In this document: piece after piece, positions 16,991-25,967 of the stretch
Numbering within the stretch: the stretch's first letter is position 1
Layout: the number at the start of each line of letters is the position of its first letter
Origin: Bacteroidota bacterium
Lineage (GTDB): Bacteria; Bacteroidota; Bacteroidia; Flavobacteriales_D; Crocinitomicaceae
Direction: 5' to 3'
NCBI GenBank assembly: GCA_030148165.1
Contig: JASBTZ010000009.1
Location: 1 to 64,000 of the forward strand
Length of the DNA: 64,000 bases
Position numbers and translations under genes: made by a program
The notes under the pieces: model-generated
What the model was told of the DNA's origin: nothing
What the model saw: only the letters and a program-made list of their open reading frames with translations
The model's database searches: none

Positions 16991-18880
16991 TTATGATGCT
17001 GCTACCCGAGCTGCTTTATTTGCCGTTCTGATCTCTGCCACTGAGTAATAGAATACCATTCCATAACCAATGGCTAACATAAGGTGAAAGGGCACCATTC
17101 CAAGATCACCATAGATTGCTCTATTGATCGTTGTATAGGTGAAAAGTACAAACAGTAGACCTTCTCCGATGTTCAAGATAGAAAGCTTCTTTTTGTCGTA
17201 TTTGTTCCCTTTGAATTCACTCTTAGCACTCACATTGAATTTTGGAGTTCGAACGAATGAAGATTTTATTCCGAAATATCCCTCTAATACCGCAACGGTA
17301 TTATTCAGTGCAAGACCCATCGATACAATAAGGAATTGAAAGAAACGAATGATAAATTTTAAAAAGGCTATGAACTTATTTCCTTCTTTATCTCGATACG
17401 ATTGCCAATAATAGAACATGAGGAAAATTGTACTTAAAAGGAAAATAACACCGTATTGCAAGATGTAGTTGAGACCTGAAAAACTGTCTTTTATATGCAA
17501 GACAGGCATACTAATCAACGAGATACAAAGTATAAAGAAGAAAACACTGGAGTTAAATAAGTGGGATAAACCATGAACTCGGTCGCCGAAACGAACGCCT
17601 TTCGTAGTCAGAATTCGTTTTCTCATTTTAATGAAACATTCCGCTCCTCCTTTCATCCAGCGATGTTGTTGACTCTTCAATGCGGACATAGTTATCGGAA
17701 GCTCAGCTGGGGCAATAACATTCTCAAGGTATTTGAATTTCCATCCTTTTAACTGTGCGCGATAACTCAGGTCGAGATCTTCGGTTAGTGTATCATGTTC
17801 CCAACCTCCCGCATCTTCAATACATTTCTTGCGCCAAACACCTCCGGTACCATTGAAATTGATGAAATGATCTGTTGAATTTCTTCCTCCTTGTTCGATA
17901 GCAAAGTGACCATTTAAACCAAAAGCCTGAAGTTCGGTGAGAATCGAATAATCCTTATTAATATGACCCCATCGAGTCTGAACAACTCCTATATTTTCAT
18001 CCTGGAAGTAAGGCATGGTTCTTAACAAGAAGTCTTTTTCCGGAACAAAGTCTGCGTCAAAGATCGCAATGAAATCACCTTCAACCTGATCCATGGCATC
18101 ATCAAGAGCTCCCGCTTTATAACCGATTCTGTCAACACGATGTATGTGTTGAATGTTTATTCCCCTCGCAGCCACCTCAGCTACCTTCTTAGCTATGACA
18201 TCTTTCGTTTCGTCAGTTGAATCATCCAGTACCTGGATCTGAAACTTATCACGTGGATAATCAAATTGAGCAACGGTTTCGATAATCCGATCTGCAACAT
18301 AAAGCTCGTTGAACATAGGTAATTGAACGGTCACTTTTGGAGCGTTGGATAGATCAAAATCAGGTGTTTTCTCTTCTTCCCGCAGCTTCTTAGTACGGAG
18401 GTATGCAATGGCAAGTCTGAGCTGTAAGACACTGTATAGGAAAATCAGGATCAAACAAACAAAATAAAAGCCTATTAGCCACTTGGATAACAAATGAGAC
18501 CAAAAATGCTCTTGCCCTTTATAGTCTCCCCAATCGAGCAGCCAGGAAACCTTTCTACCGGCTTCAATATCTGAATAATTATACCCGTTAAGATGCTCTT
18601 CCTTTAGTTCAATTTCGCGATAAACGGTGTTGTAAGTTCTGTCATTAATTACGAGAAGATATGTGCCTAAAGGAATTTTTTCAAAAGAATAGACACCATT
18701 TTCATCCGTTTTGGCATTGTAGAGCATATTTGAATCCAGATCCTGGAGTTCCATGTCAACATTTTCAACAGGATCCTTTGTCTTTGCATCTATAATAGTA
18801 CCCTTAACAAAGTCTACGTCTTGTGCCGTCAGATTGAATGACAGCCCAAGGAGAATGAATAAAAATCGCATCCGTAGCAT
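16991..18880 (-). CDS. Processive GT2 with periplasmic regulatory-like N-domain
   Basis: The 629-aa protein opens with a signal peptide (ending NLTAQ). A carboxypeptidase regulatory-like beta domain follows at ~22-95 (VKGTIIDAKTKDPVENVD, then YSFEKIPLGTYLLVIND), then a membrane helix at ~132-160. A cytosolic GT2 domain comes next, with DDSTDE (219), DAD (275-277), TED (366-368) and QQHRW (404-408), and about four C-terminal helices. The D,D,TED,QxxRW set is that of processive cellulose-synthase-like enzymes. Those I know normally lack the exported N-domain, so this is a fusion. ATG 18880 is preferred over 18937, which overlaps the upstream gene. The polymer made is unknown. Confidence 0.8.
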   Translation of the reverse strand: MLRMRFLFILLGLSFNLTAQDVDFVKGTIIDAKTKDPVENVDMELQDLDSNMLYNAKTDENGVYSFEKIPLGTYLLVINDRTYNTVYREIELKEEHLNGYNYSDIEAGRKVSWLLDWGDYKGQEHFWSHLLSKWLIGFYFVCLILIFLYSVLQLRLAIAYLRTKKLREEEKTPDFDLSNAPKVTVQLPMFNELYVADRIIETVAQFDYPRDKFQIQVLDDSTDETKDVIAKKVAEVAARGINIQHIHRVDRIGYKAGALDDAMDQVEGDFIAIFDADFVPEKDFLLRTMPYFQDENIGVVQTRWGHINKDYSILTELQAFGLNGHFAIEQGGRNSTDHFINFNGTGGVWRKKCIEDAGGWEHDTLTEDLDLSYRAQLKGWKFKYLENVIAPAELPITMSALKSQQHRWMKGGAECFIKMRKRILTTKGVRFGDRVHGLSHLFNSSVFFFILCISLISMPVLHIKDSFSGLNYILQYGVIFLLSTIFLMFYYWQSYRDKEGNKFIAFLKFIIRFFQFLIVSMGLALNNTVAVLEGYFGIKSSFVRTPKFNVSAKSEFKGNKYDKKKLSILNIGEGLLFVLFTYTTINRAIYGDLGMVPFHLMLAIGYGMVFYYSVAEIRTANKAARVAAS

Positions 18881-18911
18881 TGCTTCGTCTTCTTTTTCGT
18901 GTGGCCGTCTT

Positions 18912-19598
18912 TTAAAGACGGTATTTAAAGACCGCAAATATAATTTTTATTCCGGCAAGTACGGTACCTTTTACTGTGCCACTTACTTTCGATACACCAA
19001 TTCGTCGTTTATAGTTAACCGGCACTTCACAAAAACTCAATTTATTTTTAGCTGCTTTAATCTGCATTTCGATGGTCCAACCGTACGTTTTATCGGACAT
19101 TTGAAGTTCTTTGAGCTTATCGGATCTGATAGCTCTGAATGGTCCTAAATCAGTGAAACGCGCCCTATAAAACAACCTAATCAATCGTGTAGCTAACCAA
19201 TTTCCGAATACTTGTTGCGGGGTTAATGATCTTTTTTCTCTCTTTCCAAGAACTCGTGATCCGATTACGAGATCCATGTGTTGCTCAAGTATTGGTTGTA
19301 CAACCTTTTGTATTTCTTCCGGGTAATCTGAATAATCACCATCCATAAAGACAATAATATCCGCACCGTTCTTTTCAAGATATTCGATTCCCTTAAGACA
19401 AGCCCAGCCATAGCCTTTACGTGGTTCATCCAATACGATAGCTCCGGCCTGCTCAGCAAATGCTTTCGTGCGATCGGTCGAACCATTGTTAACTACCACG
19501 ATTTCTGCTATAAAATCTGTGGGGATGTCCTGAATAACTTTTGTGATTGCTTCCTCCTCGTTGAATGCTGGAATAATTACTGAAATATGCTTATCCAT
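18912..19598 (-). CDS. GT2, polyprenyl-phosphate sugar synthase-like
   Basis: The 228-aa cytosolic glycosyltransferase matches the dolichyl-phosphate mannose synthase type: SVIIPAFNEEEAI at the start, VVVNNGSTDRT, FMDGDYSDYPEE (the metal-binding DxD), and ARFTDLGPFRAIR near residue 150. Such enzymes load a sugar from a nucleotide donor onto polyprenyl phosphate. No C-terminal membrane helices are present, so membrane recruitment may depend on partners. The start overlaps the DUF547 stop by 1 nt (TAATG). Context suggests it makes the donor for the GT-C protein two genes downstream. Confidence 0.82.
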   Translation of the reverse strand: MDKHISVIIPAFNEEEAITKVIQDIPTDFIAEIVVVNNGSTDRTKAFAEQAGAIVLDEPRKGYGWACLKGIEYLEKNGADIIVFMDGDYSDYPEEIQKVVQPILEQHMDLVIGSRVLGKREKRSLTPQQVFGNWLATRLIRLFYRARFTDLGPFRAIRSDKLKELQMSDKTYGWTIEMQIKAAKNKLSFCEVPVNYKRRIGVSKVSGTVKGTVLAGIKIIFAVFKYRL

Positions 19599-20344
19599 TA
19601 GTAGTTTTCAATATCCAGATTCCAATTATAAGGTGCGTAAGAAATGTCCGGATTTGAATCCGTCGGAATTACTTCAAGCCGCATCAGCAGTGTGATTACT
19701 TCATCTTTTCCTCCGAAGTCTGCTTCAAACCATTTGAATAGTTCACTCACTTCGACCACGTTATCGATTTCGTTATAGGTACTTGTCTGAGTAACGTATG
19801 ACTCTTCCGCGAGCCCTAGTTCTGTGTCCAGATTTTCTACTGAGTAATAAGCAACAGGAGGACATGAAGAAGCGCCACAATTAAGGGTAAAGTGAATGCG
19901 CGGGTCTAGCTGATCAACTTTAAATCGATCAATAAATTCCTGCTTTTCATCCTGTTTTTGTCTTCTGAGGATACCATTTTCGATTTGATCCAGGCTCAAT
20001 TGTTCTCCACCAATCTCTTGATCCTTGTCTTTAAAAAACTGGTCTTTGTCATCAAAGGCTTTCACATCTCCGCGAATCTTTGTTTGAACTAAGGCGTTAT
20101 AGGTATTTATCCAAAAAGCTAGCTTCTGGTTGGAACTTTGGAGTTCGTCAGATAGTTTCTGTAGATTAATGTTTGCTATGGTATCCAGGTAAGCGTTATA
20201 ATCCTGATTGGTTTTAATGGCCAGTATAAAGTCCTGCGACATACGTACCGCGCTTGTAGGGTATAAGGAGTTATTTTCTGCTTCTTCACACTGAGCGAAC
20301 AAACTTAGCAGTGCAATTAGTAAAAGTGCATTAACGGTGTTCAT
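19598..20344 (-). CDS. DUF547 domain exported (possibly lipidated) protein
   Basis: The 248-aa protein has an N-terminal signal with a cysteine at its end (LLSLFAQC), so it may be a lipoprotein, although Gln at -1 is atypical. The body matches DUF547, with KLAFWINTYNALVQTKIRG, LDQIENGILR and DPRIHFTLNCGASSCPPV. The conserved Asn/Cys pattern suggests an enzyme-like core, but its activity is unknown. It heads the four-gene glycosyltransferase operon and overlaps the next gene by 1 nt. In Bacteroidota this family is often near envelope or lipid genes. Confidence 0.82.
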   Translation of the reverse strand: MNTVNALLLIALLSLFAQCEEAENNSLYPTSAVRMSQDFILAIKTNQDYNAYLDTIANINLQKLSDELQSSNQKLAFWINTYNALVQTKIRGDVKAFDDKDQFFKDKDQEIGGEQLSLDQIENGILRRQKQDEKQEFIDRFKVDQLDPRIHFTLNCGASSCPPVAYYSVENLDTELGLAEESYVTQTSTYNEIDNVVEVSELFKWFEADFGGKDEVITLLMRLEVIPTDSNPDISYAPYNWNLDIENY

Positions 20345-20388
20345 AACTGGCTTTTACTATTGTACGATTAAGCAAGAGAAAGCTTACA

Positions 20389-21342
20389 TTATTTCCAAAC
20401 CCCTCTTTTAGAAAAGGCATTGATTCTCGCCTGAATTCTTGCTTCGGGTTTTAACTTCGCTAATTCTGCCAGTTCTTTCTTGAGGTATTTTTTTACAGCA
20501 TTGAATGCAGCTTCATGATCTCGGTGCGCACCTGGTAAAGGTTCTTTGATGACGGAGTCTACAATTCCAAGCTTTTTCATGTCTTTTGAAGTAAGTTTTA
20601 AGGCTTCAGCAGCTTGTTCCTTATATTCCCAGGATCTCCAGAGTATAGAAGAGCAAGATTCAGGTGATATTACCGAATACCAGGTATTTTCCAGCATAAC
20701 TACGCGGTCACCAACACCAATACCCAGGGCACCCCCTGATGCTCCTTCTCCAATTATGATACAGATGACCGGTACTTTGAGACGCATCATTTCGTAGATA
20801 TTCCTGGCAATCGCTTCACCCTGACCACGTTCTTCTGCTTCCAATCCGGGAAATGCTCCGGGGGTATCTATGAAGGTTACAATCGGTTTTTCAAATTTTT
20901 CAGCAAGTTTCATAAGGCGTAGTGCCTTTCGGTACCCTTCGGGGTTTGGCATTCCGAAGTTTCTGAACTGCCTCATTTTAGTGTTCACTCCCTTTTGTTG
21001 ACCTATGAACATGACCGTTTGACCTTCAAACAGTCCAAATCCACCAACCATAGCTTTATCGTCCTTTACATTACGATCTCCATGAAGCTCCTGAAATTCG
21101 CCATTCGTTAGGCTGTCAATATAAGCAAGTGTGTATGGTCTATCCGGATGTCTCGACAGCTGAACACGCTGCCATGGAGTTAAACTGCCAAAAATCTCTT
21201 TTGTTTTTTTGGATAATTTGGATTCAAGCTCTTTTATCTTGTCCGTCATATCCACTTCTGTATTCGCTCCGATCTCAGTTGTCTGAGCGATTTGATCTTC
21301 CAATTCTTTTAACGGTTCTTCGAAATCCAAATATGTCGCCAT
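20389..21342 (-). CDS. accA: Acetyl-CoA carboxylase carboxyltransferase alpha
   Basis: AccA forms the alpha half of the carboxyltransferase that makes malonyl-CoA, the first step of fatty acid synthesis. At 317 aa it is full length. Blocks include [72 protein letters not shown] and [14 protein letters not shown]. It is a single-gene unit diverging from ispE; the 59 bp between them must hold both promoters. No accD is in the window, as is usual for Bacteroidota. Confidence 0.97.
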   Translation of the reverse strand: MATYLDFEEPLKELEDQIAQTTEIGANTEVDMTDKIKELESKLSKKTKEIFGSLTPWQRVQLSRHPDRPYTLAYIDSLTNGEFQELHGDRNVKDDKAMVGGFGLFEGQTVMFIGQQKGVNTKMRQFRNFGMPNPEGYRKALRLMKLAEKFEKPIVTFIDTPGAFPGLEAEERGQGEAIARNIYEMMRLKVPVICIIIGEGASGGALGIGVGDRVVMLENTWYSVISPESCSSILWRSWEYKEQAAEALKLTSKDMKKLGIVDSVIKEPLPGAHRDHEAAFNAVKKYLKKELAELAKLKPEARIQARINAFSKRGVWK

Positions 21343-21389
21343 AACTATTGATTTGAGGGTCGAAAGTTACAAAAATTGTTTAGTTCTCT

Positions 21390-21397
21390 TATTTTTG
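21390..21397 (+). promoter_or_regulatory. -7 box (TATTTTTG) 4 nt before ispE start
   Basis: A perfect TAnnTTTG match ends 4 nt upstream of the ispE ATG. Transcription starting at the normal distance would give a leaderless or nearly leaderless mRNA. No clear TTTG -33 box is present. Confidence 0.5.
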
Positions 21398-21401
21398 AAC
21401 A

Positions 21402-22205
21402 ATGATATTATTTCCCCCTGCAAAGGTCAATATTGGTCTAAATGTTCTCGGTCGAAGACAAGACGGATTTCACGAAATTGAAACAGTCATGATGCCAATT
21501 GCGCTTTGTGATATACTCGAGTTATTACCGGTAGATCACTTTGAATTTAAGCAGAGCGGTTACCCAATAGAAGAAGACTATGAATCAAACCTCTGTGTCA
21601 GGGCATATAATGCAATGCAGGCGAAGTATGATATTCGTCCGGTATATATGCACCTGATTAAGAATATTCCTATGGGAGCCGGATTAGGGGGAGGCTCGTC
21701 AGATGCGGCTGCTGTGTTACTTGGTCTTGATTCACTGTTTAACCTTCATTGTTCTACATCCGAATTGGCAGATATAGCAGCACAACTCGGTAGTGATTGT
21801 CCATTTTTTATTAAGGATGAAATTCAGTTAGCAAAGGGGAGAGGTGAACTTCTCTCACCAGTTGATCTCGATCTCACTTCGTATTGGATTAAATTGATTA
21901 ATCCGGGAATTCACATTTCGACCAAAGAAGCTTATGAAAATGTTGTTATCGATGAAGCCAGTGACCTGAGTGAAATAATCAAGAGTCCCGTGTCAAAATG
22001 GAAGGATAACATTGGTAATGCCTTCGAACGGTCTGTTTTTCAACGATACCCTGAAATAAAGGATATAAAGAAATCGCTATACGAGGAGGGGGCACTGTAC
22101 GCAAGCATGAGCGGCAGTGGTTCTACTGTCTTTGGCATATACACTGAAGAACCAAAATTATCTCCGAATTATAGCGATCAATGGGTATTCAAACTTAATG
22201 TTTGA
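21402..22205 (+). CDS. ispE: 4-CDP-2-C-methylerythritol kinase
   Basis: IspE phosphorylates CDP-methylerythritol in the MEP route to isoprenoids. The 267-aa GHMP kinase is complete. It has the N-terminal PPAKVNIGLNVLGRRQDGFH, the ATP loop PMGAGLGGGSSDAAAVL near residues 92-108, LGSDCPFFI near 130, and the C-terminal SMSGSGSTVFGIY. The ATG at 21402 follows a -7 box by 4 nt, consistent with leaderless translation. Its 3' end overlaps the convergent FG-GAP gene by 11 nt across a 12-bp palindrome. Confidence 0.97.
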   Translation: MILFPPAKVNIGLNVLGRRQDGFHEIETVMMPIALCDILELLPVDHFEFKQSGYPIEEDYESNLCVRAYNAMQAKYDIRPVYMHLIKNIPMGAGLGGGSSDAAAVLLGLDSLFNLHCSTSELADIAAQLGSDCPFFIKDEIQLAKGRGELLSPVDLDLTSYWIKLINPGIHISTKEAYENVVIDEASDLSEIIKSPVSKWKDNIGNAFERSVFQRYPEIKDIKKSLYEEGALYASMSGSGSTVFGIYTEEPKLSPNYSDQWVFKLNV

Positions 22206-24441
22206 TCAAACGCTGTGTTAATGCCATTCCATTGTCAAGTTCAAATCGCATGAGATAGCATCCATTCGACAATTTTGTAATAGCCACCTGACCTTGCTGA
22301 TTATTAATCTCTTTCGATAAAAGCAGATCTCCTTTCAGATCAAAGAGCTCAACATGAGCAATTTGCATTCCTTTCATGCTAAAATTAACGATATCGTTTG
22401 CCGGATTCGGGTAGATCATCAGATCATCAAGTAGATTCAACTCTTCGATACCAATGTTGCTGTTCGGGTTTGCTTCAAAATGGTAGATACCTCCTAAATC
22501 TTGTCCAACGAACAGGTTGTAATTCCCATCCGAATCAATGTCGTTGACAGCAAATGAGCTGTAACCACTTACGTCGAGATCCAGATATTGATCAGAAACC
22601 AATTCAAAAGTGTCACCCGGATTTAAATTGCCGTCAATGCCTTTGTAGTATATCAAATTCCCATCTACTGTACCGAGAAAGAGAATGGTGGTATCGTTAT
22701 GTCTGAAAAAATGAGGAGCTGTGTACCCATCCGGTGTAAGGGAAGATATGCTAATCATCCCGAGGCTGTCATTTTTAAGCTGAAATGATGGCGTTGTTGG
22801 ACCTCCTACATTCTCATAATATACCAGGGTACCGTCTTTATTACCAAGCACGAGATCCAGTAGACTATCTTGATTCAGATCAAATAATTGTGGATGTGCA
22901 TAGGCTCCAGAGCTGATAGGAAAACCTATATCATCTGGATAATTAACAAAACCTGCACCGAAGATTGCTCCTGCACCGACAGAGGAGTTTTCGTAAAACA
23001 CAACGGTTCCGTTTTCAAGACCGAGGATCATATCTTCATCGTTGTCACCATCGATATCTCCAAAAGTAGGAATCATGTGAAGGCCAAAATTCTCCTGGTT
23101 CAGGTTGTGAAAATTAAAATCTACATAGGTGAACTGCGGATTATTTGCGGTTCCTGTGTTTTGATAATAGGCTATAGCACTTTCCTTATCCAGCGGTTGA
23201 ATATAGCGGTAAAAATTAGCAACGAACATATCTTCCAGCCCATCTTCGTTATAATCAAAGAATACCGGAACACTTCCTGTCCCGTGTTCGATCATTTCTT
23301 TCTGAAAATAATTCTGAGAATCGAAGACAAAGATTGGATTCGAATCAGATCCAAAGTTCAAATAAAACCAAACACTTTCCTCATTTTGTGAAACGTTCTT
23401 TGCATTCGGTGCCACGATCAAATCCTTAACATTATCAAATGTGACATCTACATAAAAACCCGCAGGGAACAGCGGGACATCCACGCTGGTTGTATTCGAT
23501 GGGAAAGCAGGATCCTGACTTATCATTGGTGAATCTGTATTTGGTGCCGACCCTCCATTAATCAATAGATTTAAGTTCTGGTAAGATACGTCACCTAACA
23601 CCACGTCAAGAACTCCGGAGTTATCTACATCCAATGCGAGCACTGAAGAACCAGAGTGCTTTTTCTCTGAAGAATTATCGCTACCGTTGTTTCGCAGTGG
23701 GTTAGGAATAGATCCTCCTACACAGGGAGCGTTCGGATCGTTTAAAAGAACATTATTGGTAATCGCGTCTTCTGAGAATTTACCCCAACATTCATTCTTC
23801 AATTCAAAGACCAGAGAATCCGGGATTCCGTACAATTCCATACTTTGATTTTGATGGTACTCCAGATATTTTCCTCCCTGATGAAAAGTAAGTACGTCAA
23901 TATCACCATCAAAGTCTACATCTACAATTGCCGGTATGTCTGATGAGCTGACATATAGATTTACATAGTTGCCCAAATAGTCCGTCATGACTAAGTCTTT
24001 TGCGACTTCCCATTGTAATCCGTTAGCAAGGTCTCCGATGTTACGATATACTTTTAACCCGCCAATACCATAGCACCAAAGGTCTTTTCTCCCGTCATAG
24101 TCGTAATCTACCATAGTTGCCCTGTATCGAATATCATTGGGAAAAAGCTGTGCAGCATTGTACACCGGCTTATAATAAGGAACAATATCAAATTCTTGTG
24201 AAAGAACTCTTATTTCTTCTCTACTTCTATCGAAAATAAATAAGTCGAGATCTCCATCGAAATCAAAATCAAAATCAGATACCTGTGGATAGTTCAATCC
24301 ACCCCCCCAAGGATATGCGAGTGGTTTGGGTCCCCTAATAACTTCGATCGAATCGTTGTATTCAAATCCAAATTGTGAAAGTGCGTGTTGGAGCGGCCAT
24401 ACAAGGATTCCAAGAAGCAAAATAAATGATCGTTTTTTCAT
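22195..24441 (-). CDS. FG-GAP/VCBS repeat T9SS type A surface protein
   Basis: The 748-aa protein has a signal peptide and then a series of FG-GAP/VCBS-like blades with calcium-binding DxDxDxD loops (VSDFDFDFDGDLDLFIFD, PAIVDVDFDGDIDVL, PTFGDIDGDNDEDMIL, DLNQDSLLDLVLGN, DIDSDGNYNLFVGQ). These form a beta-propeller. The C-terminal 80 residues are a T9SS type A domain (LMIYPNPANDIVNFSM, then LSNGCYLMRFEL). It should be exported and surface bound; ligand unknown, adhesion possible. It is a single-gene unit. Confidence 0.87.
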   Translation of the reverse strand: MKKRSFILLLGILVWPLQHALSQFGFEYNDSIEVIRGPKPLAYPWGGGLNYPQVSDFDFDFDGDLDLFIFDRSREEIRVLSQEFDIVPYYKPVYNAAQLFPNDIRYRATMVDYDYDGRKDLWCYGIGGLKVYRNIGDLANGLQWEVAKDLVMTDYLGNYVNLYVSSSDIPAIVDVDFDGDIDVLTFHQGGKYLEYHQNQSMELYGIPDSLVFELKNECWGKFSEDAITNNVLLNDPNAPCVGGSIPNPLRNNGSDNSSEKKHSGSSVLALDVDNSGVLDVVLGDVSYQNLNLLINGGSAPNTDSPMISQDPAFPSNTTSVDVPLFPAGFYVDVTFDNVKDLIVAPNAKNVSQNEESVWFYLNFGSDSNPIFVFDSQNYFQKEMIEHGTGSVPVFFDYNEDGLEDMFVANFYRYIQPLDKESAIAYYQNTGTANNPQFTYVDFNFHNLNQENFGLHMIPTFGDIDGDNDEDMILGLENGTVVFYENSSVGAGAIFGAGFVNYPDDIGFPISSGAYAHPQLFDLNQDSLLDLVLGNKDGTLVYYENVGGPTTPSFQLKNDSLGMISISSLTPDGYTAPHFFRHNDTTILFLGTVDGNLIYYKGIDGNLNPGDTFELVSDQYLDLDVSGYSSFAVNDIDSDGNYNLFVGQDLGGIYHFEANPNSNIGIEELNLLDDLMIYPNPANDIVNFSMKGMQIAHVELFDLKGDLLLSKEINNQQGQVAITKLSNGCYLMRFELDNGMALTQRLIKH

Positions 24442-24611
24442 AGTATTTAAGCTAACTATATGACGTTAAATTTAGTGAACGAGTTGGATGAAACATAATT
24501 TTTCAGTGACTAAGAATGAAATTGTCAACTGTTAAATCAAGTTAAATAGAACACTGAAATCAAATCAAATCTTCGGGATATCGTTTTTGTGGAAATCAAA
24601 AACACACTCCA

Positions 24612-25937
24612 ATGAAAGAACTATTTGAAAACATTTTCTTTAAGATGGGAATGATTGTGATTCTCATCCTCCTGTTATTAATTCCTGCCGTAATGGTTCA
24701 GGGTTTGATAAAAGAGCGTATGCACCGCCATAATGAGGCGATCTTTGAAGTAAGCTCTAAACACGCAGACAACCAAACAATTGCAGGTCCTGTGCTATCG
24801 ATTCCATTTTACGAAACGAAGAATGTAAGAGAGCAGAATGGAACCTATCGCGAGGTCAAGACTAAGAATTATCTCCATATTCTACCGGATCAGTTGGATA
24901 TTAAAGGCGAAGTAGACCCTGAAAAGCGAAAACGTGGAATCTATGAAGTTGTGGTTTATGGATCAGATCTCAATTTTAATGGAAATTACAAGCCAATTGA
25001 TCTCGATAAACATGGTATTTCGAAAGAGCATGTCCTGTGGGATAAGGCCTTTATTACAGTTGGGATTTCGGACTTGAAAGGAGTTACAGATCAGGTGAAG
25101 CTCAAAGCAAATGGTAAAAGTTATATGTTTAATCCTGGAGTTATAAGCAATGACATTGTTGGTTCCGGTTTACATACCATGTTTCCGCTGGATTCCGGGA
25201 TGCAAAAGAAAATTGATTTCAATTTTGATTTAAAGTTGAATGGAAGTGATAATTTAATGATGTTGCCAATTGGAAAAGAAACGAATGTGAATCTTGCTTC
25301 CGAATGGCCCGACCCTAGTTTTACAGGCAATTTTCTCCCTGCATTCAGAAAGGTTACAAAATCTGGCTTCGATGCCAAATGGAAAGTACTTCATTTAAAC
25401 AGGAACTTTCCACAGGAATGGATTGGTAACAAGCATCAAATAAACACATCGGCTTTTGGAGTCTCCATGCGATTACCTGTCGACGTCTATCAGAAATCTG
25501 AGCGTGTTGCCAAATATGCTGTCTTGTTCATTACGCTAACCTATCTGGTGTTCTTTTTTGTTGAAGTGCTGAATAGGATCCTCATTCACCCGGTACAGTA
25601 TATATTGGTTGGTTTAGCATTGGTATTATTCTATGTATTACTGTTGGCTTTCAGCGAACAGATTCAGTTTAACATGGCATATCTTGTTTCTTCTGTGATG
25701 ACGATAGGTCTTGTCACCTTGTATTGCAGGTCGATTTTAAAATCCTGGGGTCTTGCTATGATGACTGGATCCATTCTATCGATCCTTTACGGATTTATTT
25801 TTATCATCATTCAAATGCAGGATTTAGCGTTGTTATTTGGTAGTCTTGGAATATTCCTGATTCTGGCAACCACCATGTATTTCTCGAGGAAAATAGAGTG
25901 GTTTGAATTGAAGAAAAGTGAAATAGATAAAGAGTAA
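24612..25937 (+). CDS. creD: CreD-family inner membrane protein
   Basis: The 441-aa protein has one N-terminal helix (about 12-35) and a large exported domain (about 36-300) with SKHADNQTIAGPVLSIPFY and LHILPDQLDIKGEVDPEKR. Five or so C-terminal helices follow. This is the CreD/Cet layout of an envelope stress-related inner membrane protein. The block NTSAFGVSMRLPVDVYQKSERVAK.. before the helices is typical (read here in part: SMRLPVDVYQKSERV). No CreB/CreC two-component genes adjoin it, so its control is unclear. A terminator follows at 25943. Confidence 0.9.
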   Translation: MKELFENIFFKMGMIVILILLLLIPAVMVQGLIKERMHRHNEAIFEVSSKHADNQTIAGPVLSIPFYETKNVREQNGTYREVKTKNYLHILPDQLDIKGEVDPEKRKRGIYEVVVYGSDLNFNGNYKPIDLDKHGISKEHVLWDKAFITVGISDLKGVTDQVKLKANGKSYMFNPGVISNDIVGSGLHTMFPLDSGMQKKIDFNFDLKLNGSDNLMMLPIGKETNVNLASEWPDPSFTGNFLPAFRKVTKSGFDAKWKVLHLNRNFPQEWIGNKHQINTSAFGVSMRLPVDVYQKSERVAKYAVLFITLTYLVFFFVEVLNRILIHPVQYILVGLALVLFYVLLLAFSEQIQFNMAYLVSSVMTIGLVTLYCRSILKSWGLAMMTGSILSILYGFIFIIIQMQDLALLFGSLGIFLILATTMYFSRKIEWFELKKSEIDKE

Positions 25938-25942
25938 ATATG

Positions 25943-25967
25943 AAGCCCCTTCACAGGGGCTTTATTT
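25943..25967 (+). terminator. Terminator after creD
   Basis: AAGCCCC, a six-base loop (TTCACA) and GGGGCTT are followed by TATTT. It sits 6 nt after the creD stop and touches the stop codon of the convergent nitroreductase gene. Confidence 0.75.

Noticed and set aside
22888-23391. A 167-aa plus-strand frame opposite the FG-GAP gene.
   Set aside because: It is antisense to a gene with regular DxDxDxD blades and shows no domain or start signal; such antisense frames are common here.
24442-24611. Promoters in the FG-GAP/creD divergent spacer.
   Set aside because: Only partial boxes such as TAAATTTA are seen on the minus strand without a -33 TTTG; not strong enough to list.
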